NCBI GenBank assembly: GCA_949130495.1
Contig: OX422219.1
Span: forward strand, 270,305,111-270,369,110
Length of the DNA: 64,000 nucleotides
Direction of reading: 5' to 3'
From: Sambucus nigra
Lineage: Eukaryota > Streptophyta > Magnoliopsida > Dipsacales > Adoxaceae
A model generated the notes under the pieces. That model was not told the DNA's origin. It was given only the letters and a program-made list of their open reading frames with translations, and did not search any database. Shown one piece after another: positions 1-11,153 of this stretch. Made by a program: the position numbers and the translations under genes. Numbering within the stretch: position 1 is the stretch's first letter; each line of letters opens with the position of its first letter.

Positions 1-220
1 TTTCGAAATCGTCATTTAACTCACTCATGACATTCAATATAATCAATATAATATATTACTTTGCTCATTAGTAATATCCAACCAATTTTCCATAATTACT
101 AACTCTTGTCACGATAATAATTATAACATAATTAATTTCCGGATTTTTATTAAATAAATCATTCACATTAAATTTAATAAATCCCCAAATTAATATAGCA
201 TAAAAATACGAGGTATTACA
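1..220 (-). repeat. Partial 3' LTR of Tekay-A
   Basis: This segment matches 7875-8094 without gaps and with six substitutions, ending in the same TATTACA. It is the start of the 3' LTR in the element's own (minus) orientation; the remainder lies beyond the window. Confidence 0.95.
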
Positions 221-233
221 TACTCCCCCCTAA
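221..233 (-). other. Polypurine tract of Tekay-A
   Basis: On the minus strand this reads TTAGGGGGGAGTA directly before the LTR boundary at 220. It is the expected primer for plus-strand DNA synthesis in an LTR retrotransposon. A near-identical tract sits beside the matching LTR of Tekay-B at 28817-28830. Confidence 0.85.
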
Positions 234-565
234 TAACGGAATTTCGTCCCGAAATTCGGAAAATAAAGCATACCTGGTAAAAACAACTCTGGATATCTCT
301 CGCGTATATCTGCCTCACGCTCCCAAGTGGATGCCTCCACATTATGATGCTCCCACTGGACTCGCACAAGTGGAACTATCTTCGACCTCAATCTCCTCTC
401 ACTATAGTCTAGAATAGCCACTGGTCTCTCATCGTAAGAGCTATCAGGCTGTAAATCGATCTTATCTATCGCAATGTGAGTATAGGCCATATCATCCCGA
501 AGATATCGTCTCAACGACGAGATGTGGAATACATCGTGGATGCGATGTAAATGTTCTGGCAACCC
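230..565 (-). pseudogene. Tekay-A integrase C-terminus with chromodomain
   Basis: The frame continues directly from the integrase after one TAG codon (566-568), so this is the end of the same polyprotein rather than a separate gene. It contains the VFHISSLRRY motif typical of the integrase C-terminus, then a chromodomain-like stretch around VRVQWEHH and STWERE, ending near ERYPELF. In chromoviruses this domain reads histone marks and steers insertion, often to heterochromatin. Position and spacing match the Tekay/Del group. The frame ends at 230 and overlaps the polypurine tract. Apart from the upstream stop it is intact. Confidence 0.88.
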
Positions 566-2095
566 CTACCTGTATGCAACCGACCCAATCCTCTCGATGA
601 TGGAAAATGGTCCCACATACCTCGGAGCCAATTTCCCCTTTTTCTCGAACCTCATCACCCACTTCATAGGAGATACACGCAATAATACTTGGTCTCCCTC
701 ATTAAACTCCCGGAAGAACCGTTTCGCATCGGCGTAGCTCTTCTGCCTGTCCTGGGCTACCCGAATACGACTCCTGATCATCTCAATCCTCGCGGAGGTC
801 TCCTGAATCACTTCTGGGCCTAGCAACTTGTTGTCCTCCACCTCGAGCCAAAAAGTTGGAGAATGACAAGGCCTACCATACAAAGCCTCAAATGGATCCA
901 TACCAATCGTAAACTGATAAGAGTTATTATAAGCAAACTCTACCAGTAGAAGATGTGGCTCCCAACCTCCTCCAAAATCGAGAACACACATGCGTAGCAT
1001 ATCCTCTAACATCTGATTATTACGCTCTGTCTGTCCATCTGTCTGTGGGTGGTAAGCTGAACTCAACCTCAACTCAGTACCCATAGCCTCCTGAAAGCTT
1101 TCCCAAAAATGAGACACGAAAATCTTATCTCTATCTGACACAATATTCAGGGGCACCCCATGTAATCTGACAATCTCCGTGATGAATAATTGAGCATACT
1201 GACCCGTGGTATAATCTATCTGCACCGGTAAAAATGAGCCACCTTGGTCAAACGGTCTACAATCACCCATAGAGAATCGTGGCCCCGCTGTGATGTAGGC
1301 AACCCTATAATAAAATCCATGGAAATAGTCTCCCACTTCCACGCTGGTACTTCCAATGGCTGAAGCAATCTTGACGGTTTTTTTCACCAGCTGGCAGGTA
1401 GAACACTTGGACACGAATTCGGCGATGTCCTTCTTCATCCCACTCCACCAGTATTGTCGCCTCATATCCTGGTACATCTTATCGCCTCCCGGATGTACTG
1501 CAAATCGGGACCCATGAGAATGAGTCATCACTGCATGACGTAATTCTGCTCCTTCTGGAACCACCAATCTCCCATTAAACCGCAAACCTCCATCAGAACT
1601 AACAGAATAGGACTCAGCACCCTCGGCTAGAAGTCGCACAATCTGTTCCTGGCAAAACGGGTCTGTAGTCTGTGCCTGTATCACCCTCGTAACAATCTCG
1701 GGTGTGACTGACATCACGGATATGAAAGATCGTGCCACTGCGTCCTGGTGACCCAATTCCTTCCACTTTGCTTTCCAGACGTCCGCTACATCATCTACCG
1801 GTCTACGGCTCAACGCATCAGCAACTACGTTTGCCTTCCCCGGATGATACTGTATTTCGAACTGATAGTCTTTCACAAACTCTAACCACCTGCGCTGACG
1901 CATATTCAGCTCTCGTTGAGTGAACAGGTACTGCAGTGACTTGTGGTCTGTGAACAAACAGAATTTCTCACCCAATAAGTAGTGCCTCCAAATCCTCAAT
2001 GCAAAGACGACCGCTGCTAACTCCAGGTCGTGGGTGGGGTAATTCTTCTCATGAGGCTTAAGCTTGTGGGAAGCAAAAGCTATAGCCTTATCCTC
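566..2095 (-). pseudogene. Tekay-A RNase H and integrase
   Basis: Open from just after the TAG at 2096-2098 to the TAG at 566-568. RNase H contains [11 protein letters not shown] and ends in [10 protein letters not shown], the usual gypsy RNase H end. The integrase follows with its H-H-C-C zinc-binding region (CSTC near 1415), the core with VSDRD and QTDGQTER, then a GPFSII-type C-terminus. Between about 1386 and 1229 the protein is out of register. The expected integrase core around the first catalytic Asp can be read only in another frame, bounded by a run of A on the minus strand (near 1376-1386) and a shortened T run (near 1229-1234). These look like two compensating 1-base indels. The enzyme would lack its first catalytic residue. 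Confidence 0.9.
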
Positions 2096-3052
2096 CTACT
2101 GGAGTACACCTCCAAGTCCCCGTAAAGACGCATCGGTGTAAACCAGGTATTCCACACCCGGTTTCGATAACGCAAGGACTGGCGCTGAAGTAAGCTTGTC
2201 TTTCAGCTCGTCGAAAGCCAACTGGCAAGCATCATCCCAAACATATGGTACCCCTTTGCGAGTCATATTCGTCAATGGACCCGCTATTTTGGAGAATCCC
2301 CGAATGAATCTCCTGTAGTAACCGGCTAACCCCAAGAAACTACGCACTTCCGTCGGTGTCGTGGGCTGTCCCCACTCCCTCACCGCTGACACTTTGCTCG
2401 GGTCAACTGCAATCCCCTGCTCAGAAACAACATGTCCCAAGAACTGTACCTCTCGCAACCAGAATCCACAATTCTCGTACTTAGCATATAACTGATGCTC
2501 TCGTAGAGTCTGAAGAACCTGCCTCAAGTGCTCAGCATGTTCCTCCTCGGAGTGTGAATATATCAAGATGTCATCTATGAAGACGATGACAAACTGATCC
2601 AAGAACTCTCTGAATACTCGGTTCATCAAGTCCATGAAAACGGCTGGCGCATTTATGAGTCCGAACGGCATCACCCTGAACTCATGGGACCCATATATCG
2701 ATAAGAAGGCAGTCTTTGAAACATCCTGCTCTCTAATACGTAACTGATGGTAGCCCGACCTCAGATCTATCTTCGAAAAGAAAGTTGCTTCCCTCAACTG
2801 GTCGAACATATCATCAATTCGAGGCAACATATACTTATTCCGTATTGTGACCTTGTTCAACTCCCGGTAGTCCACACACAATCTCAGTGAACCATCTCTC
2901 TTCTTCACAAACAAGACTGGAGCGCCCCAAGGTGAGGTACTCCTACGAATGGATCCCTGACCTAATAGCTTATCTATCTGATCTCGTAGCTCTCGCATCT
3001 CTGCCGGAACCATACGGTACGGTGCGCGTGCTATAGGTCTCGTATCTGACAA
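2096..3052 (-). pseudogene. Tekay-A reverse transcriptase and start of RNase H
   Basis: RNA-dependent DNA polymerase of the element, 318 codons from the first Met of this open stretch, in frame with protease upstream and RNase H downstream. Visible landmarks are the [12 protein letters not shown] fingers motif near residue 40, [10 protein letters not shown] near 60, [12 protein letters not shown] near 92-103 with the first catalytic Asp, and VFIDDIL with the FIDD box at 2570-2581. VYTDAS near the end starts RNase H. The catalytic residues look intact. It is closed by TAG at 2096-2098, after which RNase H continues in the same frame. Confidence 0.93.
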
Positions 3053-3103
3053 TAAATCTATAACAAATTCTATCTCACGACTGGGCGGTAGGCCTGGTAT
3101 CTC

Positions 3104-3694
3104 CTAAAACACATCGGAATACTCCCTGACAACAGGGATCAAATCTAAGGGAATCACAACCTCCTTAGAGGTATCCTCCTCTATGTAATACAAATGAGCG
3201 GTCGAACCTCCCTCTGGGCGAGGCATCGCCACTACAAACATCTCTTGTCCCGGAATGGCAAAAACAATGCACCCACCGAAGCAATCAATCATGGCTCTAT
3301 AAGCTGCGAGCCAATCCATACCAATAATCACATCATGCTTGTGCATGTCTAAGACTAACATGTCTGTAGGTAATACCAAGCTACCAATCTCTACCCCCAC
3401 TCCCCGGCATATAAAGAAAATAAGTGACCCACTCCCCAGTGGTGAGTCGACACACGTCACGGTTCTCTCTGATGTGTCTAACAACCCTAAGGCCTTCGCA
3501 AAATGCGTAGCTATAAAACAATGTGTTGCCCCCGTATCAAACAAAACCCGACCCATAGTACCATGGATAGGAAACATACCCTCAATCGCGGGTGGTGCCT
3601 GTGGAGCTGCTGCCTGGTGGACGTTATAGACACGTCCATACTGTAATTGCCCATGCTGCACTAGAGCTGCTGGAATGGCTGGTAGGGCTGGCAC
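3104..3694 (-). pseudogene. Tekay-A aspartic protease region
   Basis: Retropepsin that would cleave the polyprotein. The active-site motif VLFDTGATHCF lies around residues 51-60 of this stretch, followed by the flap-side VIIGMDWL motif typical of gypsy proteases. It is in frame with the end of gag and with the reverse transcriptase; the only break at its 3' end is TAG at 3104-3106. The start given is the first Met in the open stretch; biologically this is an internal part of gag-pol. Confidence 0.9.
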
Positions 3695-4939
3695 CTGGGC
3701 TGGAGCTGGGAGGGCAGGTGGGAAAAGTGGTCTCTGCTGCTCATTTCGGGCTCCCTGCTGCTGTGGGGCCCTATCTCCCTCTGGGAAATCCTGGCGCCTA
3801 TGGCCATGTTTACCGCACCCAAAGCATCGGCCTTTGAACTTACCGCCCTTCTGACCCTACTGTCCACGTCCCTGCTGGCCGTTACCTCCACGCCACTGGC
3901 CCTGATGTGCACGCTGTTGGCCTTGTTGGCCTTGCTGATGTCCCTGAGGTCGGTGTTGGCCCTGCTGATTAGGCTGACCCTGATGGCCCTGCCTGAAACC
4001 CCCGAATCCCTGCCTAGAATCACCTGAACGGAATCGCTTAGCAGGGTCCCCCTGATGGGAATTCTGCTCGTGCTGATGAGTCTGTCCATGAGATGGTGCC
4101 CCACTGGCACTATTACCCCCGGTCCTGCCCTGCTGGCTGGACTCTCCTGCTCTCTTGCTTCCCTGCAGTTGGAAGCGGTGATCCTGGAAATGTAGCAATG
4201 CGGCATTGAGTACATCAGTAAAAGTACTCAGGGATAAATTCCCAATAAGGTGGTGATGGATCCTCCAAGCTAACCCGTCGACAAACAGCAAAATCTTCTT
4301 TCTCTCAGTAGGTGCCTCATCTGGCACAATGGTGAGAAGTCTCATGAACTCCTCCTCATACTCAGCTACAGTAAGGTTCTCCTGCTTCAGATTTAGTAAT
4401 TTCCGCCTCATCTCAGTCTACACTGCGGGTGGAAAATACTTGCGGTCAAACTGCTCCCAGAACAACTGAATAAGGATCGTGTCCTTCTCCTCCAAAGTGG
4501 TAGCGGACTCCCACCACTGCAATGCGGCTCCCACCAGCTTAAAGGAAGCTAATAACTGCTTTTGCACATCAGTGCACTCATACATACGGAGGTACCGCTG
4601 GATGTCTTTCTTCCATTGGCTAACTGTAACAATATCGGAGCTACCAGAAAACTCAAGGGGATGCGCATCCTGAAAAGCATCCCGAACCCTCTCCCATGCG
4701 GATGGAAGCTGTGCTGGTACTGGCGCCACTGCCTGAACCTCGGGTGGAGCCTGATGAATCACCGCTATCACTGCATTTACCGCCCGAGCAACAATGCCGG
4801 CTACTTCGTTTGCATTTATTGTGCCTGGTGCCGGAGCTGCTGGCTGCTCGGCTTGGGCACGCCTATCTTTCGGAGCACGTCTCGGAGGCATCTGAAATGT
4901 GAACAAGTTTATTAGTCTACAGTTATCATTAAATCTCAA
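3695..4939 (-). pseudogene. Tekay-A gag (capsid and zinc knuckle)
   Basis: Structural polyprotein forming the virus-like particle. The likely start is the Met at 4891 (MPPRRAP), because Tekay-type gag proteins usually begin this way; the Met at 4939 is 16 codons upstream. The capsid core follows (QWWESA near 4510, EFMRLL near 4345), then a Gln/Gly-rich stretch and a zinc knuckle at 3785-3826. The knuckle reads C-x2-C-x4-H but has Phe where the fourth ligand, Cys, is expected. Two TAG codons (4418-4420 and 3857-3859) interrupt an otherwise continuous frame that runs into protease. Confidence 0.9.
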
Positions 4940-5059
4940 ATAGTTGAAGACTTTAACGTAAAAGCAGGAACAACAATCCTAAAAATAGGGCTCTATAGCA
5001 ATAACGTTAAGCTGAAAGCGAAATAAGCCGTACAGATCCTATGGACACTAGAAGCTGAT

Positions 5060-5071
5060 GCTCTGATACCA
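5060..5071 (-). other. Primer-binding site of Tekay-A (initiator tRNA-Met type)
   Basis: The minus strand reads TGGTATCAGAGC two bases inside the 5' LTR end at 5074. This is the standard plant retrotransposon site complementary to the 3' end of initiator tRNA-Met. It fixes the element orientation and the LTR boundary. Confidence 0.93.
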
Positions 5072-5073
5072 CC

Positions 5074-8000
5074 TGTGACACCCCGCCTAATTAAATACCG
5101 GGCGATCACTCCTTTATTAAATTAAATCAAGGTAAACAGTTGGTTCATTCTCAGCATCACTGTCGATAAAAATAAATTTTCCAATTTAACACCCTAAATA
5201 ATTAAGCTAAGTGTCAAAACCAATTTCATACATACTTTCCAAATTTTAATTAAAGAAAAAGATTTATTTATTTAAAAACAACATTTCTACATTTAAGAAT
5301 CACACCACAGTAAACCAAATAATATAAAACATTCGACAATCGAATGTCAACATATGCAATCTAAAGTCACAAATACAAACTGAATAAATCCCATAGAACA
5401 ATACAGGAAACAACTGAAATATAAACGTCCCAACAACAATGAAATAATGGAAAGGGTGACACATGCCCAATAAATGAGAATACTAGAAGTGGAGTCAATA
5501 AAAGAAGCCGTCTACGCAAGTGACCTGCAACTCCCACCTAAGCTGCAGCACGTTCCTCTCAAGGGATCCTAAGCAAGACGCCCCTGTGGCTGGGCACCTG
5601 AAATATATACATATATATACAAGAGAGAGAGAGAAAAAGAAACGGGTCAGAGCCCGAAAGTGTTTTTGATTTTAAAATACGTTTAGCAAGTATTTAAATT
5701 GATACAGGCCAATGCAACAACATATTAGTGCGTCACTCTCTTGAGAATTACTCACCTCTCTTCTAATGTGCACACCTATCGCACTAACCTTCCCAACAGT
5801 TTCTTAACAATTTTATCATACTAACCTTTTCCAATAATTTAGCGTATCTTAACTTACTCATAAGATTACAAAACCGAACAATATTTTGTTTAAAAAGGTT
5901 ACTTCCAGATTAGTAGCACAACTCTCGTTTTAGCTTTTATTAATTTATAAAGTTTCTCGGTAACATATTATACTTTCACGAAACAAGTATTCACTAACTG
6001 AGTCATCAACCAAGTCCTACTTATCAAATCACAGTCGGCAGTTTCAAATTTCAAAATCTCATATATATATATTAACTACTCGTATAATATATATAAAATA
6101 ACAACACCCCTCATAAAACTATGGTGCGTGCATACTCTACTATCCAGAACCCCATATCACTCATATTAAGGGAATACAATCGGAATCACTCTCGAATTGT
6201 ATTAACATAAATACACACACAATATTGAGGCGAAGCATAGATTCCAAGTCTCTAAGAGGATGGCACATGCCTGCGTCTCTTAGGACCGTCTGAACTATCA
6301 CATCGATAGACTGTACCAAGGATATCTATCTTCTAGGGTACAAGTAAATATCCCCCCATAAAGGTCCCATCGAGATAAGACTTGTCCCAGCGTGGTAACC
6401 TCAGGGATAGCAAGTAGCGTGGGCATGATTTTCACAAGTATATAACATATGTACACACAATCATATAAATATACCACTTTATCATAGTAATATAGGTTCT
6501 TCTCGTCACCCATAATTATACCATTTATTCTACATTTCACATTATTAGTATTACGTATAAGGTTTCATCTCTAACCTTAACTCGAAGGGTTTTCTCACTT
6601 AATACGTGACATTCGTTGGCTCTATCCTTGTAAGTAGGAAAATTCAGTAGGTATACCTCTATTCACTATCGTAGCTATTCGCCTCATTCTCTCACTTAAA
6701 ATACGTAGTTTCATAGTTCATTATATAATTATCCCAAAAATAAGATTCTCATCTTATAATCAAGTTCTCAACACTTATTTAAATGTCCTACTGGTCTTTC
6801 CTATCTCCCAAAACATTTCATTAAGGATACCCAAGAATTATTTCACGATAAATTCAATTCGACTAAGTAAATAAGGGAAATAAGAGTCTGCCAGGAGGGG
6901 TCGATCGATCGAGGTCTGGGGCTCGATCGATCGAACCTTCGATCGATCGAAGCTCTAGGCTCGATCGATCGATCAAGCAGGTATGCGAAAAATTCTGCAG
7001 AATGCAGTTACGGGTTTCATCACCAAAATTACACCAAATCCATATTTTCAAGTTCCAATCGTCCCAAAATTTTACTACTAACATTATAACAATATACCAG
7101 ATGATTCTAACGTAAGGCATGTACATATTCATCATTTAAACACGGATTTTCAACCTAAAATTATATCCAATTATCAAGAACCCTAGAATTTTCTTAAACA
7201 GTTTTCTAACAAATCTTTCTCCAGAATTTCTTTCTTAAGATCATCAAAATTTCGTGGTTTATTTCCTCTACATGGCAAGGGTTTCCAGAATCAACATATA
7301 AATCAATACTACATGGATTCTCCTATCATAAATTGGGTTTTCTTCCATAGTTTACATCACAAATCAATCCTAAACTAATATGAAGATTGCACCAATGAAA
7401 ATAGCAAGTTAAACACTTGCCTGGGATTTTTGGTATTCTGATTCACGGATGATTTTGGTATGGTTACGTTCCTCATCTTGCGATCTACGCGGTGGTGGTG
7501 GCGGCGGTGCAAACCGGTGACTTTTTAGCCTTGAATTGCCTTGGAGCTCTCTCCTCTCTTCTCCAATGGATGTCAATTGATTTCTGGATATTCTAACCCT
7601 AAAAGACTAACCTAGTTGGCTAATATAGGTTGCTGAAATTCGTGGGTTTAATTACCCAATTAAGTAAAATGACTAAAATGCCCTCCCGGGGTACTAATTA
7701 GGCCTAAAAATGCCCCGAGACCCAAACTACACCCCCGGGTACGCTTTTCTGACTATCTCGACCCTACCGGACGCGTTGGCGCACTCAAAAATACCATACG
7801 GGCAACTTATAAAATATTCGCTTTTTATTTAACAAAATAGTCCCGATGTGACACGAGCACGTTCCGACTTAAATTTTCGAAATCGTCATTTAATTCACTC
7901 ATGACATTCAATATAATCAATATAATATATTACTTTGCTCATTAGTAATATCCAACCAATTTCCCATAATTACTAACTCTCGTCACGTTAATAATTATAA

Positions 8001-8094
8001 CATAATTAATTTCCGGATTTTTATTAAATAAATCATTCACATTAAATTTAATAAATCCCCAAATTAATATAGCATAACAATACGGGGTATTACA
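5074..8094 (-). repeat. 5' LTR of Tekay-A (3021 bp)
   Basis: It begins TGTGACACC on the plus strand and ends TATTACA, giving TG...CA ends. In element orientation it starts at 8094. It contains the U3 promoter and R/U5 and no credible coding sequence. Features inside it are AT-rich runs (6061-6100), a cluster of CGATCGAT palindromes (6900-6983) and a purine-rich GGTGGTGG patch near 7490-7510. It is about 3 kb, the same size as the Tekay-B LTRs, and shares recognisable sequence with them at both ends and around the palindrome cluster. Confidence 0.93.
6900..6983. repeat. CGATCGAT palindrome cluster in the Tekay-A LTR
   Basis: Four blocks of overlapping CGATCGAT / GATCGATC lie within 84 bases, followed by TCAAGCAGGT. 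Equivalent clusters with the same trailing sequence occur in both Tekay-B LTRs, so the feature belongs to the LTR family rather than being a chance event. Confidence 0.85.
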
Positions 8095-8100
8095 AATTGA

Positions 8101-8781
8101 AAAATTTTAAATGAAAAAGTTGAATGCATAATTACTCGATTCAGAACTCCTGACAATTGCTACACTGTCATGAACAATTCTGAAATCTGTAATGTTGACA
8201 GAATGGATGACAATGAGATATGGCATAACAGAATGGGTCATATAAATTACGATAACCTTAGTAGACTGACTTCTCAGGAAATAGTTAGAGGAGTTACTAA
8301 AATCAAACTCATACCCAATCTTATTTATGGTTCCTGTCAGGTAGGTAAAATTGTTAAGACACCTCATAAGAAAGTCAAAGATATTCTTACCTCTAATCCC
8401 TTAGAACTCATCCATATGGACCTAATGGGTCCCTCCCAAACTGTTAGTCTCTGTGGACACAGTTACATCCTTGTTATGGTTGATGACTTCACTAGATTTA
8501 CTTGGGTAGCCTTCTTAAAACAAAAGTCTGAAACATTTCAAACCTTCCTAAAAATTCTTCTTAGGATTGAAAATGAGAAGGATACTCAAGTCAATAGAAT
8601 TCGTAGTGATAGAGGTGGTGAATTCAAAGACACTGGTATTATAGAATACTGTGACTATAATGGTTATAAACACGGGTTCAGTTCTCCTAAGACCCCTCAA
8701 CAGAATGGTATTTGCGGAGAGAAAGAATCCTACCCTTCAAGAGATGGCACGTGTTATGTTATATGCCAAGAATTTACCTAA
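8101..8781 (+). pseudogene. Copia pre-integrase zinc finger and integrase core (first part)
   Basis: Readable from just right of the Tekay-A junction. The zinc-binding H-H (WHNRMGHIN near 8221) is present, but the C-C half has Tyr in place of the first Cys (YGSCQVGK near 8326). The integrase core has the first catalytic Asp in HMDLMGP (near 8412) and the second in RSDRGGEF (near 8605). At about 8708-8712, just after PQQNG, a 1-base shift moves the frame to the one continued at 8651-9370, where the catalytic Glu (AERKN) is found. A stop lies right at the junction (8098-8100). Confidence 0.87.
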
Positions 8782-9370
8782 ATATTTTTGGGTAGAATCT
8801 ATTCGTACTGCTTGTCACATTATAAATAGGGTCTATCTTAGAAAGAATTCCAAAAAAACCCCTTACGAACTTTGGTACAATAAAAAGCCTAATCTCAAGT
8901 ATCTTAGGACCTTTGGCAGTACTTGTTATGTATGCAAAGATAGGGAACACTTATCCAAATTTGAGAGCCGGGGAGATAAAGCCATATTTCTAGGATATTC
9001 GCCTAACAGTAGAGCTTATCGAGTGTATAATCTTCGCACTAAAACCTTGATGGAATCCATAAATGTAATTGTTAGTGACACTATTGTAGAAAGCAAGACT
9101 GGTGAATCTACTATTGAGGAAGAGTCTAAAAATATTTTAGAAAATGACTCCTCTGAAATGGATAATTCATTACCAATTGAGACACCTGAGGTACCTAACT
9201 GGGTTTCTAAAGATCATCCCATAAATAACGTAGTTGGTAACCCTAGTGAGCCAGTGCGTACAAGATCCCAACTAAGAAATTATGCACATTATGCATGTTT
9301 TGTTTCCCTTGTGGAACCAAAGAATGTAAATGAGGCATTGAATGACTCTCACTGGATTTTTGCTATGTAG
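8700..9370 (+). pseudogene. Copia integrase C-terminal half
   Basis: Continuation of the integrase after the frameshift near 8710. AERKNPTLQEMARVML gives the catalytic Glu region. It is followed by ELWYNKKPNLKYLRTFGS and AIFLGYSPNSRAYRVYN, the conserved GKGY-like C-terminal region of copia integrases, then an acidic linker to reverse transcriptase. It ends at TAG 9368-9370, but the same frame continues into reverse transcriptase. Confidence 0.9.
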
Positions 9371-10843
9371 GAAGAACTTTTACAATTTTTCATTCATGAT
9401 GTTTGGTATCTTGTTCCACGTCCTGATCACAAAAAGGTTGTTGGCACACGTTGGATTTTCAAAAATAAGACTGATGAAAATGGGATAATAACTAGAAATA
9501 AATCTAGATTAGTTGCTCAAGGATACTCTTAAATAGAAGGAATAGATTTTAATGAGACCTTTGCTCCTGTTACTCGTTTATAATCTGTTCGTCTGCTTTT
9601 TGCTATAGCTTGCCACATGCATTTTACACTGTACCAAATGGATGTCAAATCTACGTTCCTTAATGGAATACTGGCTGAAGAAACCTATGTAGAACAACCT
9701 AAAGGGTTCATTGACCCTAAATATCCAAATCATGTATTTCGTCTGAACAAGGCTTTGTATGGCCTTAAACAAGCTCCTAGAGCTTGGTATGAGCGTCTTT
9801 CCAGTTTTCTTTTAGATAAAGGTTTCAAAAGAGGCAAAAATGACCAAACTCTTTTTGTCAAACATTTTGACAAACACATCACTATTGCTCAAGTTTATGT
9901 TGACGATATTATATTTGGATAAACTTCTCCCTCAGAAGTCAAATCCTTCTCTGAAACTATGCATAAGGAATTTCAAATGTCCCCTATGGGGGAGCTACAA
10001 TTCTTCTTAGGCCTCCAAGTCAAATAAAATTCAGAAGGATTATTTGTATCATAATCCATGTACGCTTTAGAGATAGTAAAGAAATTTGGCCTCGAGAGTG
10101 CTAAAGATGCTAAAACGCCCATGAGTACTACGCTAAAACTTTTTAAAGATGAAAATGGAAAATCCGTAGATCTTACTCTGTATCGTAGTATGATAGGAAC
10201 CTTACTATATCTTACTACCTCGCATCCTGATATTATGTATGCTGTGTGTGTATGTGCTCGATATCAAAATAACCCTAAAGAGAGCCACTTGAATGCTGTT
10301 AAACGTATAATTAAATATGTAAAAGGCACTCTAAATCTAGGACTTTGGTACACTAATGACACACCAAGCACTATAATTGGGTACACTGATGCTGACTGGG
10401 CTGGGTGTACTGATGATAGTAAAAGCACATCAGGAGCATGTTATTATATAGGTAATAACTTGGTATGATGGAGTAGTAAAAAACAAAACTGCACATCACT
10501 CTCGACAGCTGAATCTGAATACATAGCCACTGGTAGATGTTGTGCTCAATTATTGTGGCTTAAAGAAATGCTAAGTGATTATGGTATTCAAGAAAACCAA
10601 TTGCATCTCTATTGTGATAATCAAAGCGCGATTAATATTTCTAAAAACCCTGTTCAACACTCGCGAACAAAGCATATAAAAATAAGACATCATTTTATAC
10701 GCGAATTGGTTGAATCTAAGGAATTAGAAATAAATTATCTTCCTACTGATCTACAACTCGCAGATATGTTTACCAAACCTCTAGATTATAATAGATTCAT
10801 TTCATTACGTAAATCTATTGGTATGGTTTATGCTGAGTAATAA
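9371..10843 (+). pseudogene. Copia reverse transcriptase and RNase H
   Basis: Same frame as the integrase half upstream, interrupted by several stops (for example near 9530, 9582, 9920 and 10025). Reverse transcriptase shows VVGTRWIFKNK, QMDVKSTFLNG, ALYGLKQAPRAWYERL and the catalytic YVDD at 9896-9907. RNase H shows TDADWAGC, YCDNQSAI and the closing ADMFTKPL. The reading frame ends at a TAA just after GMVYAE. Length and order are normal for a copia pol; only the stops make it non-functional. No envelope-like frame follows, unlike some SIRE elements. Confidence 0.93.
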
Positions 10844-11141
10844 CTTTGCTGTTTATCCAAGTTTTTTCCCTTCGTCCATTTGAGACAAAATGAGAGAGAA
10901 ATTTGAGTCTATTAATTTCATACATATGCTAAACAGCTTGATCTTAGTGATTTATTGCAGGTTTTTATTGTACAGTTACTCTCAGCAGTTGTAATAGGGT
11001 ATTCAAATGTACTCAGTTGAGTTATGTACTTTTGATTTCTAGGTATTGGGTAGATAGAATTTTGATAGGAATAAGTTTTTCTTATTTTTTGTTGCCCTAC
11101 GAGTCCTAGATGACTCAAAGGAGATTTTGTATCATATTTCC
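10844..11141 (+). other. Copia 3' untranslated spacer
   Basis: About 300 bases between the RNase H stop and the polypurine tract. No domain or conserved frame is visible on either strand. This is the usual place of a 3' untranslated stretch, or of an env-like gene in related elements, which is not seen here. Confidence 0.6.
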
Positions 11142-11152
11142 AAAGGGGGAGA
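11142..11152 (+). other. Polypurine tract of the copia element
   Basis: AAAGGGGGAGA lies immediately before the proposed LTR start (TGAAGCCC at 11154). It is a typical plus-strand primer. Confidence 0.8.
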
Positions 11153-11153
11153 T

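Larger units (their letters stand above)
1..8094 (-). mobile_element. Tekay-A: Ty3/gypsy chromovirus, minus strand, 3' LTR cut by window edge
   Basis: LTR retrotransposon read right to left: 5' LTR (8094-5074), primer-binding site, gag, protease, reverse transcriptase, RNase H, integrase, chromodomain, polypurine tract, then the first 220 bases of the 3' LTR. This order and the C-terminal chromodomain place it in the Tekay/Del chromoviruses. Both LTR ends carry TG...CA. The overlapping 220 bases of the two LTRs (1-220 and 7875-8094) differ at six positions by eye (about 2.7%), so the insertion is moderately young. The gag-pol frame is continuous apart from five TAG codons and one pair of compensating frameshifts. 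The element lies inside the copia element to its right; the other half of that element must lie left of the window. Confidence 0.93.

Noticed and set aside
522..737. Plus-strand open frame over the Tekay-A integrase/chromodomain boundary
   Set aside because: It is the reverse complement of conserved integrase coding sequence and has no domain of its own.
5060..5071. tRNA gene suggested by tRNA-Met-like sequence
   Set aside because: Only the 12-base primer-binding complement is present; no cloverleaf can be formed from the surroundings.
6863..7135. Minus-strand open frame over the palindrome cluster
   Set aside because: It lies inside the LTR and is rich in Arg-Ser-Ile from the CGATCGAT repeats. 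No such frame is kept in the Tekay-B LTRs.
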